Shown: positions 17,835 to 26,345 of the stretch, piece by piece
How the letters are laid out: every line of letters begins with the position of its first letter
How positions within the stretch are numbered: the stretch's first letter is position 1
Source: Phycisphaeraceae bacterium
GTDB lineage: Bacteria; Planctomycetota; Phycisphaerae; Phycisphaerales; UBA1924
NCBI GenBank assembly: GCA_020639155.1
Contig: JACKHF010000001.1
Span: 1,178,001 to 1,242,000 of the forward strand
Length of the DNA: 64,000 nucleotides
Reading direction: 5' to 3'
Translations under genes and position numbers: made by a program
Notes under the pieces: generated by a model
The model's database searches: none
What the model was told of the DNA's origin: nothing
Seen by the model: only the letters and a program-made list of their open reading frames with translations

Positions 17835-18188
17835 TTACGCGGTGTGATGGATCTGGCGCACGTGTGTCATGAATCCGTACTTGACGTGCGGGCACGTCCT
17901 CGCAAGCGCGACCGCTTCATCAAGTGATGCCGCCTGAATCACAAAGAGACCGCCGAGCACTTCCTTTGCCTCAGTGAAAGGTCCATCCGTAATGATGACA
18001 TCGTCCGTGTCGTGCTGGATAATCTTGCCATCGTCGGGCATCAGCTTGTGCCCGCCGATGACCTGCCCGGTCTCCTTGAGCTTCGTGTACCACTCACGAT
18101 ACTCGGCAATGATCTTCTGCATCTCCTCCGGTGAATGCTCGCCGCGACGTGTGCGATCACCATAAAGCAGCATGACAAAGTGATCCAT
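17835..18188 (-). CDS. DGPF-domain (YCII-related) protein, ECF42 partner
   Basis: 117 residues from the ATG at 18188; the frame is open to 18293, but the conserved start MDHFVMLLYGD fits the family. A dimeric ferredoxin-like YCII fold is expected, with the name-giving motif TDGPFTEAKEVLGG near residue 67 and a conserved His/Tyr near the start. It lies 22 bases upstream of the ECF42 sigma gene on the same strand, the standard pairing for this sigma group, so the two are probably one operon. DGPF proteins are thought to be targets or modulators of their sigma factor; the enzymatic activity is not known. Confidence 0.9.
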   Translation of the reverse strand: MDHFVMLLYGDRTRRGEHSPEEMQKIIAEYREWYTKLKETGQVIGGHKLMPDDGKIIQHDTDDVIITDGPFTEAKEVLGGLFVIQAASLDEAVALARTCPHVKYGFMTHVRQIHHTA

Positions 18189-18286
18189 GTGAGGCTCCTG
18201 TGCGGGGATGATTCGTGCATTCTTCCTGTGATGTGACGATCTGGTGAACCTGAAATCGACACATATCGTTAGAATAGCGCCGGAAG

Positions 18287-19561
18287 ATGACACTCAACAC
18301 GCTCGCTATCTCCATCGCTGCAGCACTCGGGAGCCTGTGTGCAGCGGTGTTTCTTCGCGCGATCGTTCGCACGTGCCTCGCGATGCGCCGATCACGCTGC
18401 GCCAGATGCGGGTTCCGTCGCGAGGGATTGCCCGACGCTGACGCAGTCTGCCCCGAATGCGGGTCCGCGCCGATTATTCGCAACCGCATTGTGCGCACGC
18501 ATGCGAGTGTTGCCCTTGCATTTCTGATGATGACGAGCGTCTGCGTCTGGCTGATCGCCGAGTGGACCATCGGGCCGGTGCTCTCGATGCGTGTAGCGCT
18601 AGTGACAAGGCCGCCCTTGACCATACAACTCCGTGACCGGTTGGGAAGAATAATGGGGAGCACTGACGTACCAGTGAGCGTACAACGCACAAGCGCACCC
18701 TATACCGCCCGCCTATGTGCAATGTATGCGGTTGATATCCATACAAGTTCGAGTATTCCTGATGAACAGTTGTACGCCAGACATCTGCTGTTTGGCGTTG
18801 CCTGGCACTATGTTGATGCGAATGAAGTTATCACAAAGGCGCTAACACGAGAACACGTATCTCAACCAACACGAGCGGAACTGATAAAGCTTGCGCTTTG
18901 CCCTGAGTATTCCAGTTTTCATGATGTCAGCATCGCTGTTCGTCAACCGAACAAAGCACTGGAGATCGTCGCTGATATTGCCGACCAACAGGTTCGAGAT
19001 GAAGCCTTCGCATTCTACCTTTACTCTGTTCATTTTCATAAACTGGGGATGTATGACGGGGCTCCTCCACCAGACAACGGGCACTCAACATGGGCAGCGC
19101 GATTGCAGTATAACGATGCTCTCTGGAATCAATACGGAACACTGGATCTGAAAACTTACCAGGGCGATCGTGTCTGCTTTTGGGAAGAAAACATTGGCAT
19201 CATCGAACAAGCAGTTGAGATCTGCATGGATCACCACAACTGCGCCTTCGCTGTCGAGGCTGTATGTTTTCTCGCCGCGCACGACACGCAATGGCGACTC
19301 GACAACCCGACACTAAAGCCATTTCGCAGCAGCAGTTGCTTCCCAGGTCCTAGCTACTTTGGGCAACGAGGATTTAGTCTACCGGAGTCAACGCCGTTTG
19401 ATGACCTATCGCAGCGGCTTCGCGAACACATCAACACGTTCTCATCCAATGAACGGAAGCGAATGGCAGGCAGTATCCCATGGTATCACGACGATACAAC
19501 ATATGCACGATGCATTCGCTCGTACTTTCCAGCGATTGATGACAGTTCAGTTGCACCATGA
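18287..19561 (+). CDS. Membrane-anchored zinc-ribbon protein with large extracytoplasmic domain (tandem copy 1)
   Basis: 424 residues. An N-terminal helix (ISIAAALGSLCAAVFLRAIV) is followed by a zinc ribbon CARCGFRREGL...CPECG, a second helix (ASVALAFLMMTSVCVWLIAE) and a roughly 310-residue domain of unknown type. Its first 105 residues are nearly the same as those of the next gene, while the large C-terminal domain is almost unrelated, which points to a duplicated anchor with diverging payloads. It overlaps the next gene by four bases (ATGA). It diverges from the DGPF gene, so the roughly 100-base gap holds promoters for both directions. Function unknown. Confidence 0.78.
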   Translation: MTLNTLAISIAAALGSLCAAVFLRAIVRTCLAMRRSRCARCGFRREGLPDADAVCPECGSAPIIRNRIVRTHASVALAFLMMTSVCVWLIAEWTIGPVLSMRVALVTRPPLTIQLRDRLGRIMGSTDVPVSVQRTSAPYTARLCAMYAVDIHTSSSIPDEQLYARHLLFGVAWHYVDANEVITKALTREHVSQPTRAELIKLALCPEYSSFHDVSIAVRQPNKALEIVADIADQQVRDEAFAFYLYSVHFHKLGMYDGAPPPDNGHSTWAARLQYNDALWNQYGTLDLKTYQGDRVCFWEENIGIIEQAVEICMDHHNCAFAVEAVCFLAAHDTQWRLDNPTLKPFRSSSCFPGPSYFGQRGFSLPESTPFDDLSQRLREHINTFSSNERKRMAGSIPWYHDDTTYARCIRSYFPAIDDSSVAP

Positions 19562-20961
19562 CTATCAACACACTCGCCATCTCTATTGCAGCAACACTCG
19601 GTGGTATCGGACTTGTTGTATTTCTTCGGGCGATGATCCGTATGTGCCTCGCGATGCGCAGATCGCGCTGCGCTAGATGCGGGTTCCGTCGCGAGGGACT
19701 TCCTGATGCAAATGCAGTCTGCCCCGAATGCGGATCCATGCCGACTATTCGCAGCCGCGTTGTGCGCACACTTGCGAGTATTGCGATTGCATTTCTGCTC
19801 ATAGCGAGCGTCTGCGCATGGCTGATCGCGGAATGGACCATCGGGCCGGTGCTCTCGACGCGCGTTGCGCTGGTGACGAATCGGCCATTGAATGAAGAGT
19901 TGCAGGAACGACTGCTGAAGCATCTTCCCAAGGGGTACGCTGATGATGTCGTCCCAACAATCAAAGCAAACAGTGCAGCGAACGCGATGATGCGTTACGC
20001 ACTTCGGCAGCGAGTGGAGTCAACCGATCCTGCTCTCCAGCAGCGAGCCTATATCCTGCTCAACCATGTTGCAAAGTCGTACGCTGGTGGACGCGAAATG
20101 GTTGCGAACCACGCGATCAAGCGTGCATGGGATGACGCAGTTGCGCACGACATTGTACTCGCGTGCAACATCCGCAGATCAATTACCTGGGACGAGATTC
20201 CCGAGTATCTGCAAACAGAGGATCCAGTATATGTGATACTTTCTGATATCGGTGATCCGGCTATACGAGAAGAAGCTATACAAGCTCTTTTTTCTATGCC
20301 TAGAGGAAGTTACACACAACATGCAAACCGTACCGAAGCAGAGAGCTATGCTGCGTTTGCCCAAGTCACAAACACTGTTTGGCTACATCTTCAAGAGCAT
20401 TGCCATCTCGCTTCACTGCCCCACTTTGAAAAGGATGAGCAAAGCATCGTTTTCTTGCGTCACTCTCCTAAGCTATCGAAAGATCAAATGCGCGTGGTCA
20501 TAGATACATGTTTAGAACAGAACACCGATGCTTCTTATCTTACAATGCTCTACTATGCAACAAAGATGAAAAACTACACAAAGGATCGGTTGCTTGTTAA
20601 CGAACTTTCAGTTCGAATAGATGGCGCAACTGGTATACCACAAAGGACAACAGAAGTAGCCCGGGAGTATCTCTATGTTATAAGTCCTACGTGCGAGTTT
20701 GTTGAGCCCGTTAGCGAGTATGTTGCCCTGCTCGACACAATTCCTGATGATATAGCGAAGATGGATCCTGATATGAGAGACAGAATCGCTGAGCTTGCGA
20801 TCAAGTGGGCAGAGAAACAAGACTTCTACTTTGGTAGAGGAGCCTATCAGGAGGGTGAAATGTCTCATTTCGAAGTAGTAATTTCACTCTGCAATAAAAC
20901 CTTTGAAGACTTTACATATCTCAACCAACTCAAATCGCTGCTTCCCGAAAAAAACAGATAA
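19558..20961 (+). CDS. Membrane-anchored zinc-ribbon protein (tandem copy 2)
   Basis: 467 residues starting at the ATG that overlaps the previous stop. The N-terminal helix, ribbon (CARCGFRREGL...CPECG) and second helix match copy 1 closely. After about residue 110 the sequence is different: a helical, charged region with HEAT-like stretches such as QRAYILLNHVAKSYAGG and DPAIREEAIQALFSM. From about 20230 to 20950 the DNA is visibly richer in A+T than the flanks, so the C-terminal part may have a separate origin or be under weak constraint. The stop lies two bases from the end of convergent lysS. Confidence 0.77.
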   Translation: MTINTLAISIAATLGGIGLVVFLRAMIRMCLAMRRSRCARCGFRREGLPDANAVCPECGSMPTIRSRVVRTLASIAIAFLLIASVCAWLIAEWTIGPVLSTRVALVTNRPLNEELQERLLKHLPKGYADDVVPTIKANSAANAMMRYALRQRVESTDPALQQRAYILLNHVAKSYAGGREMVANHAIKRAWDDAVAHDIVLACNIRRSITWDEIPEYLQTEDPVYVILSDIGDPAIREEAIQALFSMPRGSYTQHANRTEAESYAAFAQVTNTVWLHLQEHCHLASLPHFEKDEQSIVFLRHSPKLSKDQMRVVIDTCLEQNTDASYLTMLYYATKMKNYTKDRLLVNELSVRIDGATGIPQRTTEVAREYLYVISPTCEFVEPVSEYVALLDTIPDDIAKMDPDMRDRIAELAIKWAEKQDFYFGRGAYQEGEMSHFEVVISLCNKTFEDFTYLNQLKSLLPEKNR

Positions 20962-20963
20962 TC

Positions 20964-22559
20964 TCATTCCGGTCGCAAAAGCGGGAACAGGATCACATCG
21001 CGGATCGAGCGCTGGTTTGTCAACAGCATCGCGATACGGTCGATGCCGAGCCCAAGCCCACCCGCGGGGGGCATGCCGATCTTCAGCGCGCGGATGAAGT
21101 CGTGATCGAAGTTGCGGAAGGTCTGCTCCTCGTCGTCGATGCCTGAGAGCTGCGCGCGGAACTTCTCCGCCTGCACGTCTGGGTCGTTGAGCTCCGTGTA
21201 CATCGGGCCGATCTCCATGTGCCCGATGAAGAGATCCGCACGGTCGGCAACGTCCGGCCTGTCCGGGTTCGGACGCGTTAATGGCGAGATTGCTGCCGGG
21301 TACTCCGTGATGAATGTCGGCTTAGCCGGGTTGAGTGTCGGCTCTGCGACATCCTCGAAGAGCTCGTTGATGATCAGCACGATGTCGATAGGCTCGCCCT
21401 TCTCGTTCTTCTGCGCGATGTTTCGCTTCGTTGCTTCTGCGCGCACCTTTGCCTCGTCGTTCATGGAGAACCCGAGTGCGCGCTCGAACAGCTCGGCGTA
21501 TGTCACACGATCGAACGGTGATCCGTAGTCGACCTCGTGATCGCCGAACGGGAGCTTCAGATCTGTTTCGTCTGCGCCAGCGCCGAGGATCATGCGCGCA
21601 AGCTCGCGCATGAGCGATTCTGACAGGTCCATCATGGTGGTGTAATCGCCGAACGCTTCGTAGCACTCCATCATGGTGAACTCGGGGTTGTGCTGTTTGT
21701 CGACGCCTTCGTTTCGGAAGTTGCGGTTGATCTCGTAGACGCGCTTCATGCCGCCGACGAGCAGACGCTTGAGATAGAGCTCGGGCGCGATGCGCATATA
21801 GAGCGGCATGTCGAGCGCGTTGATGTGCGTGGTGAACGGGCGCGCAGCTGCGCCGCCAGCCATCGCCTGGAGCATCGGCGTTTCGACCTCGGCGTATTCA
21901 CGACTATCCATGAACGAACGCACAGCCGAGACGATCTTCGAGCGCATGCGGAACACGCGCATCGTCTCGGGCGTTGCCCACATGTCGAGATACCGCTGGC
22001 GATACCGCGTGTCCATGTCCTGCAGACCGGCGTGCTTTTCCGGCGGCGGCACAAGACACTTTGACGCTGGCGCGAGCGTCGATGCCCAGACTGTGATCTC
22101 GCCGGTGCGCGTGCGCACGAGCGGGCCCTCGCAGACAACGACATCACCGAGGTCCATCTGCTTCGCAGCATCGAACCCGCCGACACCAACAGGGCCTTCG
22201 AGTATGCAGTCGCGCTGGGAGACCGCGACCTGCAGATCGCCCGTGTCGTCACGAAGATTCAGCCAGATGAGCTTGCCATTGTCACGATGGAGCACGATGC
22301 GTCCCGCGACGCGCACGACGGGACGCTGATCGACGAAGTCCTCGTCCTTGGCGTGCGCCTTGTGGTGCTCGTCTGCGTGCTCATCGAACCGGCCAATCGC
22401 ATCGGCGAGAGGCATGATCCCGTCGACACGCCGCCCGTACGGGAGCGCGCCGAGCTTCGCAACAGCATCGCGATTCTCGCGCCGCTGGAGCTCGAGCTTG
22501 TGCAGGTCTTCAGCGGGCGACTGGTCGGGAGATTGAGTTGGGGTTGATGTGTCTGGCAT
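20964..22559 (-). CDS. lysS: Lysine--tRNA ligase, class II
   Basis: 531 residues from the ATG at 22559 (MPDTSTPTQS); the frame runs further upstream, but that part lacks family similarity. Charges tRNA-Lys with lysine. The N-terminal anticodon-binding OB-fold includes VRVAGRIVLHRDNGKLIWLN. The catalytic core has class II motif 1, motif 2 (YEINRNFRNEGVDKQHNPEF) and motif 3 (GGLGLGIDRIAMLLTN) in order. The linker with a run of charged residues at the N-terminus is longer than in E. coli. It is encoded alone, convergent with the zinc-ribbon pair. Confidence 0.96.
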   Translation of the reverse strand: MPDTSTPTQSPDQSPAEDLHKLELQRRENRDAVAKLGALPYGRRVDGIMPLADAIGRFDEHADEHHKAHAKDEDFVDQRPVVRVAGRIVLHRDNGKLIWLNLRDDTGDLQVAVSQRDCILEGPVGVGGFDAAKQMDLGDVVVCEGPLVRTRTGEITVWASTLAPASKCLVPPPEKHAGLQDMDTRYRQRYLDMWATPETMRVFRMRSKIVSAVRSFMDSREYAEVETPMLQAMAGGAAARPFTTHINALDMPLYMRIAPELYLKRLLVGGMKRVYEINRNFRNEGVDKQHNPEFTMMECYEAFGDYTTMMDLSESLMRELARMILGAGADETDLKLPFGDHEVDYGSPFDRVTYAELFERALGFSMNDEAKVRAEATKRNIAQKNEKGEPIDIVLIINELFEDVAEPTLNPAKPTFITEYPAAISPLTRPNPDRPDVADRADLFIGHMEIGPMYTELNDPDVQAEKFRAQLSGIDDEEQTFRNFDHDFIRALKIGMPPAGGLGLGIDRIAMLLTNQRSIRDVILFPLLRPE

Positions 22560-22665
22560 GTGTTTGGCTGATTGCGGGTCAAATATCACGTCAACGATGA
22601 ATGTCTGGATCAAGTGTAGAGCAGGGCCAGTGCACGCACCAATACCCATCTGTTGTATCGGAGCA

Positions 22666-23715
22666 TTATTTCCGTTTGCGCCACGCCCGTATCCTGCGAT
22701 CAACCCAGCGTTCCAGCGTCGCAGCATGCGCGGCAACTATGATAAATGCGATCAAAGCCAGCGCCATTGCTGGCACGAGAACAACGCTCTTGTCAAAGTA
22801 CACACTTGAAAGCAGCGGCTGATCGGGAAGATAGACGAAGAAGAGATACAGGCACACCTCCATGACCAGCACGCCGATCGTCATTGAGATGAGCGCGACC
22901 CATGGCAGTCGTCGCAGTGATCTGCGATACTGCTCATCAATCTCCGGCCGAGCCCAGCGCACACCCATGCGCACAAGAAACTCGCGATGGGTTTGGTAGA
23001 TTCGTGCGTGCGATCCATCCGAGGCGCGTGGGATACGACTCAGCCTGGAGTATCTATTGATCGCAGTCCATGGCACAAGCTCTCCGTTTGCGAGCACAAA
23101 CCCGCGCGACGTATACCGCACGGGCATCGCGTCCGAGTCACCGAGCGCACGCCGTTCGATCGTGAATGCCAGAAAAAAAATCGGAAGAAACACCAGCAGA
23201 ACGATCGCTCCTGCGAGCCACGACAGGGTCATGGCAGATACTACCGCCATCCCAAAGAAAAACACATGGCACACCAGGACCATCGTTAACTCAACGCGGC
23301 GCGCACTCTGTGTTCTGGTCGCAATCACGTCCTGCAGATCGAGTGTGCCGTTGTCCAGCGCACGCTGATGCGATCGCCAGTGCAGGATCATGGCAACGCG
23401 CGAGTGGTTCATCGGCACACGCAAGATGATTGGATTCCCCGCGTGTGCTGCGAATCTACCATCCGATGTGAGACACTGAAACTGATTGGAGTTCCCGCCG
23501 GGAACAGGTACCAACTCCAGCCACGGCACGGTCAGCCCGACTATATCCGATGCGGTGCCATTCATCACACACAGCGGCGCATCTGTCGAGCACGACACGA
23601 CACGCAATCCGACGAACGTCGGCTCGCACTCACACCGAACGGCGTCCGTAGTTACACATCCGAGTGGCGCGGACACGACATACTCCGTCCAAGTTTGTAC
23701 GACTGCCGTCGTCAG
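22666..23715 (-). CDS. Polytopic membrane protein, paralogue of upstream gene; probable CTG start
   Basis: 349 residues if started at the CTG at 23713-23715. That codon overlaps the upstream stop (CTGA) and has GGGAGG five bases before it; a GTG at 23676 is the next candidate, but it would cut into the region shared with the paralogue. There is an extracytoplasmic Cys-containing N-terminus (about 130 residues), two helices (LTMVLVCHVFFFGMAVV and WLAGAIVLLVFLPIFFLAF), a charged loop and two C-terminal helices, ending RIRAWRKRK. The N-terminal and C-terminal parts resemble the gene upstream (23712-24308), with the central helices as an extra insert. Function unknown. Confidence 0.68.
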   Translation of the reverse strand: MTTAVVQTWTEYVVSAPLGCVTTDAVRCECEPTFVGLRVVSCSTDAPLCVMNGTASDIVGLTVPWLELVPVPGGNSNQFQCLTSDGRFAAHAGNPIILRVPMNHSRVAMILHWRSHQRALDNGTLDLQDVIATRTQSARRVELTMVLVCHVFFFGMAVVSAMTLSWLAGAIVLLVFLPIFFLAFTIERRALGDSDAMPVRYTSRGFVLANGELVPWTAINRYSRLSRIPRASDGSHARIYQTHREFLVRMGVRWARPEIDEQYRRSLRRLPWVALISMTIGVLVMEVCLYLFFVYLPDQPLLSSVYFDKSVVLVPAMALALIAFIIVAAHAATLERWVDRRIRAWRKRK

Positions 23716-24308
23716 ACAGGCCTCCCTTGCTTGATGTGCTTATTTGTCCGTTCGGTTATTGTTGCGACATGTGTTGCAACGCTCAGCACGATGGCAGCTG
23801 CCAGAACCAATCCTGCAACAAAGCCCCATACCTTTGCGCAGAGCACAGTGTACTCGAGTACGGTTGGCATTGGTTCGCGGGTGTATTCGGTGAGGTGGTA
23901 TGCTGTTAGCATGAGCATGTAGAAGAGCGCATGCAGTGCAATGAACCATACCACACACTGCAGTCTCTTCGGCTTTCGCGGCGTGCGAGGGATCGAGGGC
24001 AGATATGTTGTCCCCTCGCGGATGCGCCACCGCTGAACAGGTACGATCGGGAGTGACCTGTCCAGCGCCCGGCTGTACAACTCCTTTGCGCGCGAGCGGT
24101 CTTTGCGATGGAGCACACACACAACTGTTCTGCCATTGTGCTGCGCAGAACATACTGGATTGCCCATCGGCGATAGCACACGGAACGCCTTGAAGCTGTT
24201 TGATTCCGGGACGCACCGAATCCATGGAACAAAGACGTCAACGGTTGTTCTGCCTGTAAACGAATCGGCGCGAGCGCCAGGAACCATCGACTCTGGGCAC
24301 TGAAGCAC
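23712..24308 (-). CDS. Membrane protein, paralogue of the next gene; 5' end interrupted
   Basis: 198 residues if started at the GTG at 24308, but homology to the downstream gene reaches further upstream. Reading back in the same frame gives ITSAFLYSPPTWFDHATVG and then an amber codon (24417-24419), preceded by ATG GAG CGC ATC (24420-24431) with an AAGG-like site. So the natural gene probably began at 24431 and carries a nonsense codon at position 5, or it now starts at a rare codon. The visible protein has a soluble N-terminal domain and two C-terminal helices (VVWFIALHALFYMLMLTAY, VWGFVAGLVLAAAIVLSVA). It overlaps the next gene by four bases. Confidence 0.6.
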   Translation of the reverse strand: MLQCPESMVPGARADSFTGRTTVDVFVPWIRCVPESNSFKAFRVLSPMGNPVCSAQHNGRTVVCVLHRKDRSRAKELYSRALDRSLPIVPVQRWRIREGTTYLPSIPRTPRKPKRLQCVVWFIALHALFYMLMLTAYHLTEYTREPMPTVLEYTVLCAKVWGFVAGLVLAAAIVLSVATHVATITERTNKHIKQGRPV

Positions 24309-24510
24309 AAGCCCATCGCTGGTCGCATCGCACGCAACCCGACACGTCCCAAATGAATGCCCGACTGTGGCGTGGTCGAACCACGTCGGAGGCGAGTAAA
24401 GAAACGCTGATGTGATCTAGATGCGCTCCATAGCACCTTATTCGGAGTAACTTTCCGCTGGTTTCAAACGAGTCGTGTTTCGACCAGAGGGCTTCGCTGA
24501 ACCATTACAT

Positions 24511-25947
24511 TCACGCTCTCGCCGCGGCACCAACGCTCATCGTCACCGGCACGAACGTCGGCTTCACGCGACGCTCAAATTCGGGACGGAACTTGTTGAT
24601 GATCGTCCGCAGGGCCCAGTTGTTCCCGTCTGCGAGTCCGCAGATCGTTGTTCCGGGCATCGAGCCCATGGACGTTCCGATCTCGAGCGCGAGATCGAGA
24701 TCCTTCGTGTAGGCGTCGCCTTGGTCGATCCGGCACATGAGCTGGTACAGCCAGCCCGAGCCCTCGCGGCATGGCGTGCACTGGCCGCACGACTCGTGCT
24801 TGAAGAACCGCGCGATGTTGCGCGCGACCTTCACCATGTCGGTGTCCTCGTCGAAGATCGTCGGCCCCGCCGTGCCAAGACCGAGCACGTTGTACTTGCG
24901 GCCGATGTCAAAGTCCATCTCAGCGTCGTACTGGTCGGTGCCCAGCACGCCCATGGACACGCCGCCAGCAATCGCCCCCTTGAACTTCTTGCCGTTGCGC
25001 ATCCCGCCGCAGTATTTCTCAACGAGCATGCGCAGAGGAATACCGAGCTCAAGCTCGTAGACATCCGGCTTTGCGACGTGGCCCGACACGCCCATCAGCT
25101 TTGTGCCGTGCGACGGCGGCCCGCCAATGGTCGACTCGACACCCTGTGATTTGAACCAGTCGACGCCGTTCTCGACGATGGTCGGCAGGTGCGAGAGTGT
25201 TTCCACGTTGTTGATGATGGTGGGCTTGCCGAAGAGCCCTTTGATCGCGGGGAAGGGCGGCTTGATGCGCGGATACCCGCGCTTGCCTTCGAGAGATTCC
25301 AGCAGCGCTGTCTCCTCGCCGCAGATGTACGCGCCGGCACCGCGATGCACATGGCAGTCCACCTTCCAGGGCTTGCCCATCCCGGTAGTCGCGCCATTCA
25401 CCAGTCCCTTGCCGCCGAAGATCCCGTTGTCGTACGCCTCCTTGATCGCGCGCTCGAGCACTTCTGCCTGATGCCCGTACTCGCCGCGGATATAGATGAA
25501 CGCGCGCCCGATCCTGCACGCGTAGCAGCAGATCGCGATGCCCTCGAGCATCTGATGCGGATCGAAGTCCATCAGCAGACGATCCTTGAACGTCGCGGGC
25601 TCTGACTCGTCGGCGTTGATGGCGAGATATCGCTGCCCGATCGCCTGCTCGTCGCCCTCGTGCGCCTCATCCACCTTGGGCAGGAATGTCCACTTGAGTC
25701 CGCACGGGAACCCCGCACCGCCCCGGCCTCGCAGGACAGAGTCCTTGACCATGCCCGTGACCTCGTCGGGCTTCATGTCGAGCGCCTTTTTCAGCCCGAC
25801 GTACCCGCCGGTCTTCACGAACTCGTCGTACCAGACGGTGTGCCGGTCTTTGACGTCGCCGAACGGAGGCGTGGGGATGCGGCGGGTGAGGATGCCATTG
25901 CCGTTCATGTTCTCGGTGAAGTTACGTGTGCTGGCTTGATTGGTCAT
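24511..25947 (-). CDS. nuoF: NADH-quinone oxidoreductase subunit F
   Basis: 478 residues. NuoF holds FMN, the NADH site and iron-sulfur cluster N3 at the tip of complex I. Visible signatures are RGRGGAGFPCGLKW (NADH/FMN-binding Gly-rich loop, near residue 73), NADESEPATFKDR (near 110), IRGEYGHQ, GAGAYICGEETAL, and the N3 cluster ligands ESCGQCTPCREG near residue 391 with a further Cys in TTICGLADG near residue 436. It is somewhat longer than typical (about 430-450) because of a short N-terminal extension and a loop around GPPSHGTKLMGVSGH. No other nuo gene is adjacent: upstream is the 26 kb repeat protein on the other strand and downstream are unrelated membrane proteins. Confidence 0.95.
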   Translation of the reverse strand: MTNQASTRNFTENMNGNGILTRRIPTPPFGDVKDRHTVWYDEFVKTGGYVGLKKALDMKPDEVTGMVKDSVLRGRGGAGFPCGLKWTFLPKVDEAHEGDEQAIGQRYLAINADESEPATFKDRLLMDFDPHQMLEGIAICCYACRIGRAFIYIRGEYGHQAEVLERAIKEAYDNGIFGGKGLVNGATTGMGKPWKVDCHVHRGAGAYICGEETALLESLEGKRGYPRIKPPFPAIKGLFGKPTIINNVETLSHLPTIVENGVDWFKSQGVESTIGGPPSHGTKLMGVSGHVAKPDVYELELGIPLRMLVEKYCGGMRNGKKFKGAIAGGVSMGVLGTDQYDAEMDFDIGRKYNVLGLGTAGPTIFDEDTDMVKVARNIARFFKHESCGQCTPCREGSGWLYQLMCRIDQGDAYTKDLDLALEIGTSMGSMPGTTICGLADGNNWALRTIINKFRPEFERRVKPTFVPVTMSVGAAARA

Positions 25948-26345
25948 GGGCTGGTCTGGCTCCGCTGGGGGAGGGGTGGTCAGGGGGTTCGGGCTGGATC
26001 ATATGGGGCGAAGCAGACAGAAAAGAGCGCCTGTGCACAACACAATGAAGGGGTGGTTGTCACATGCAGTCTGATTGATTCGGGCGAAGGAGACACGATT
26101 CATATCTCCGGTTTCATCTGTGGATCTGGTAGAAAATGATCCCTGAACGCCACGGCTCTCCTTGAACATCTTCCTTCAAAAACGTCCAAGAACCATCCTG
26201 TCTGTGGGATTGCCGATCTCCCGCAGTTTTTCTGAAGCCTTGACTCAATCTTCCGACGAGCCCCGCCCTGTTTGCGGTATAGTGGTGACACGTACAGATC
26301 TGACGGGGAGATGCTGCACAGCAGCAGAAGAGAGAGGAGTTTCGG
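25948..26345. other. Divergent intergenic region
   Basis: This 398-base gap lies between nuoF (minus) and the large repeat protein (plus). A TATAGT hexamer at about 26278 precedes the plus-strand start by some 65 bases and could be a -10 box, but no matching -35 is visible at 16-18 bases. No gene or RNA is supported. Confidence 0.4.
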
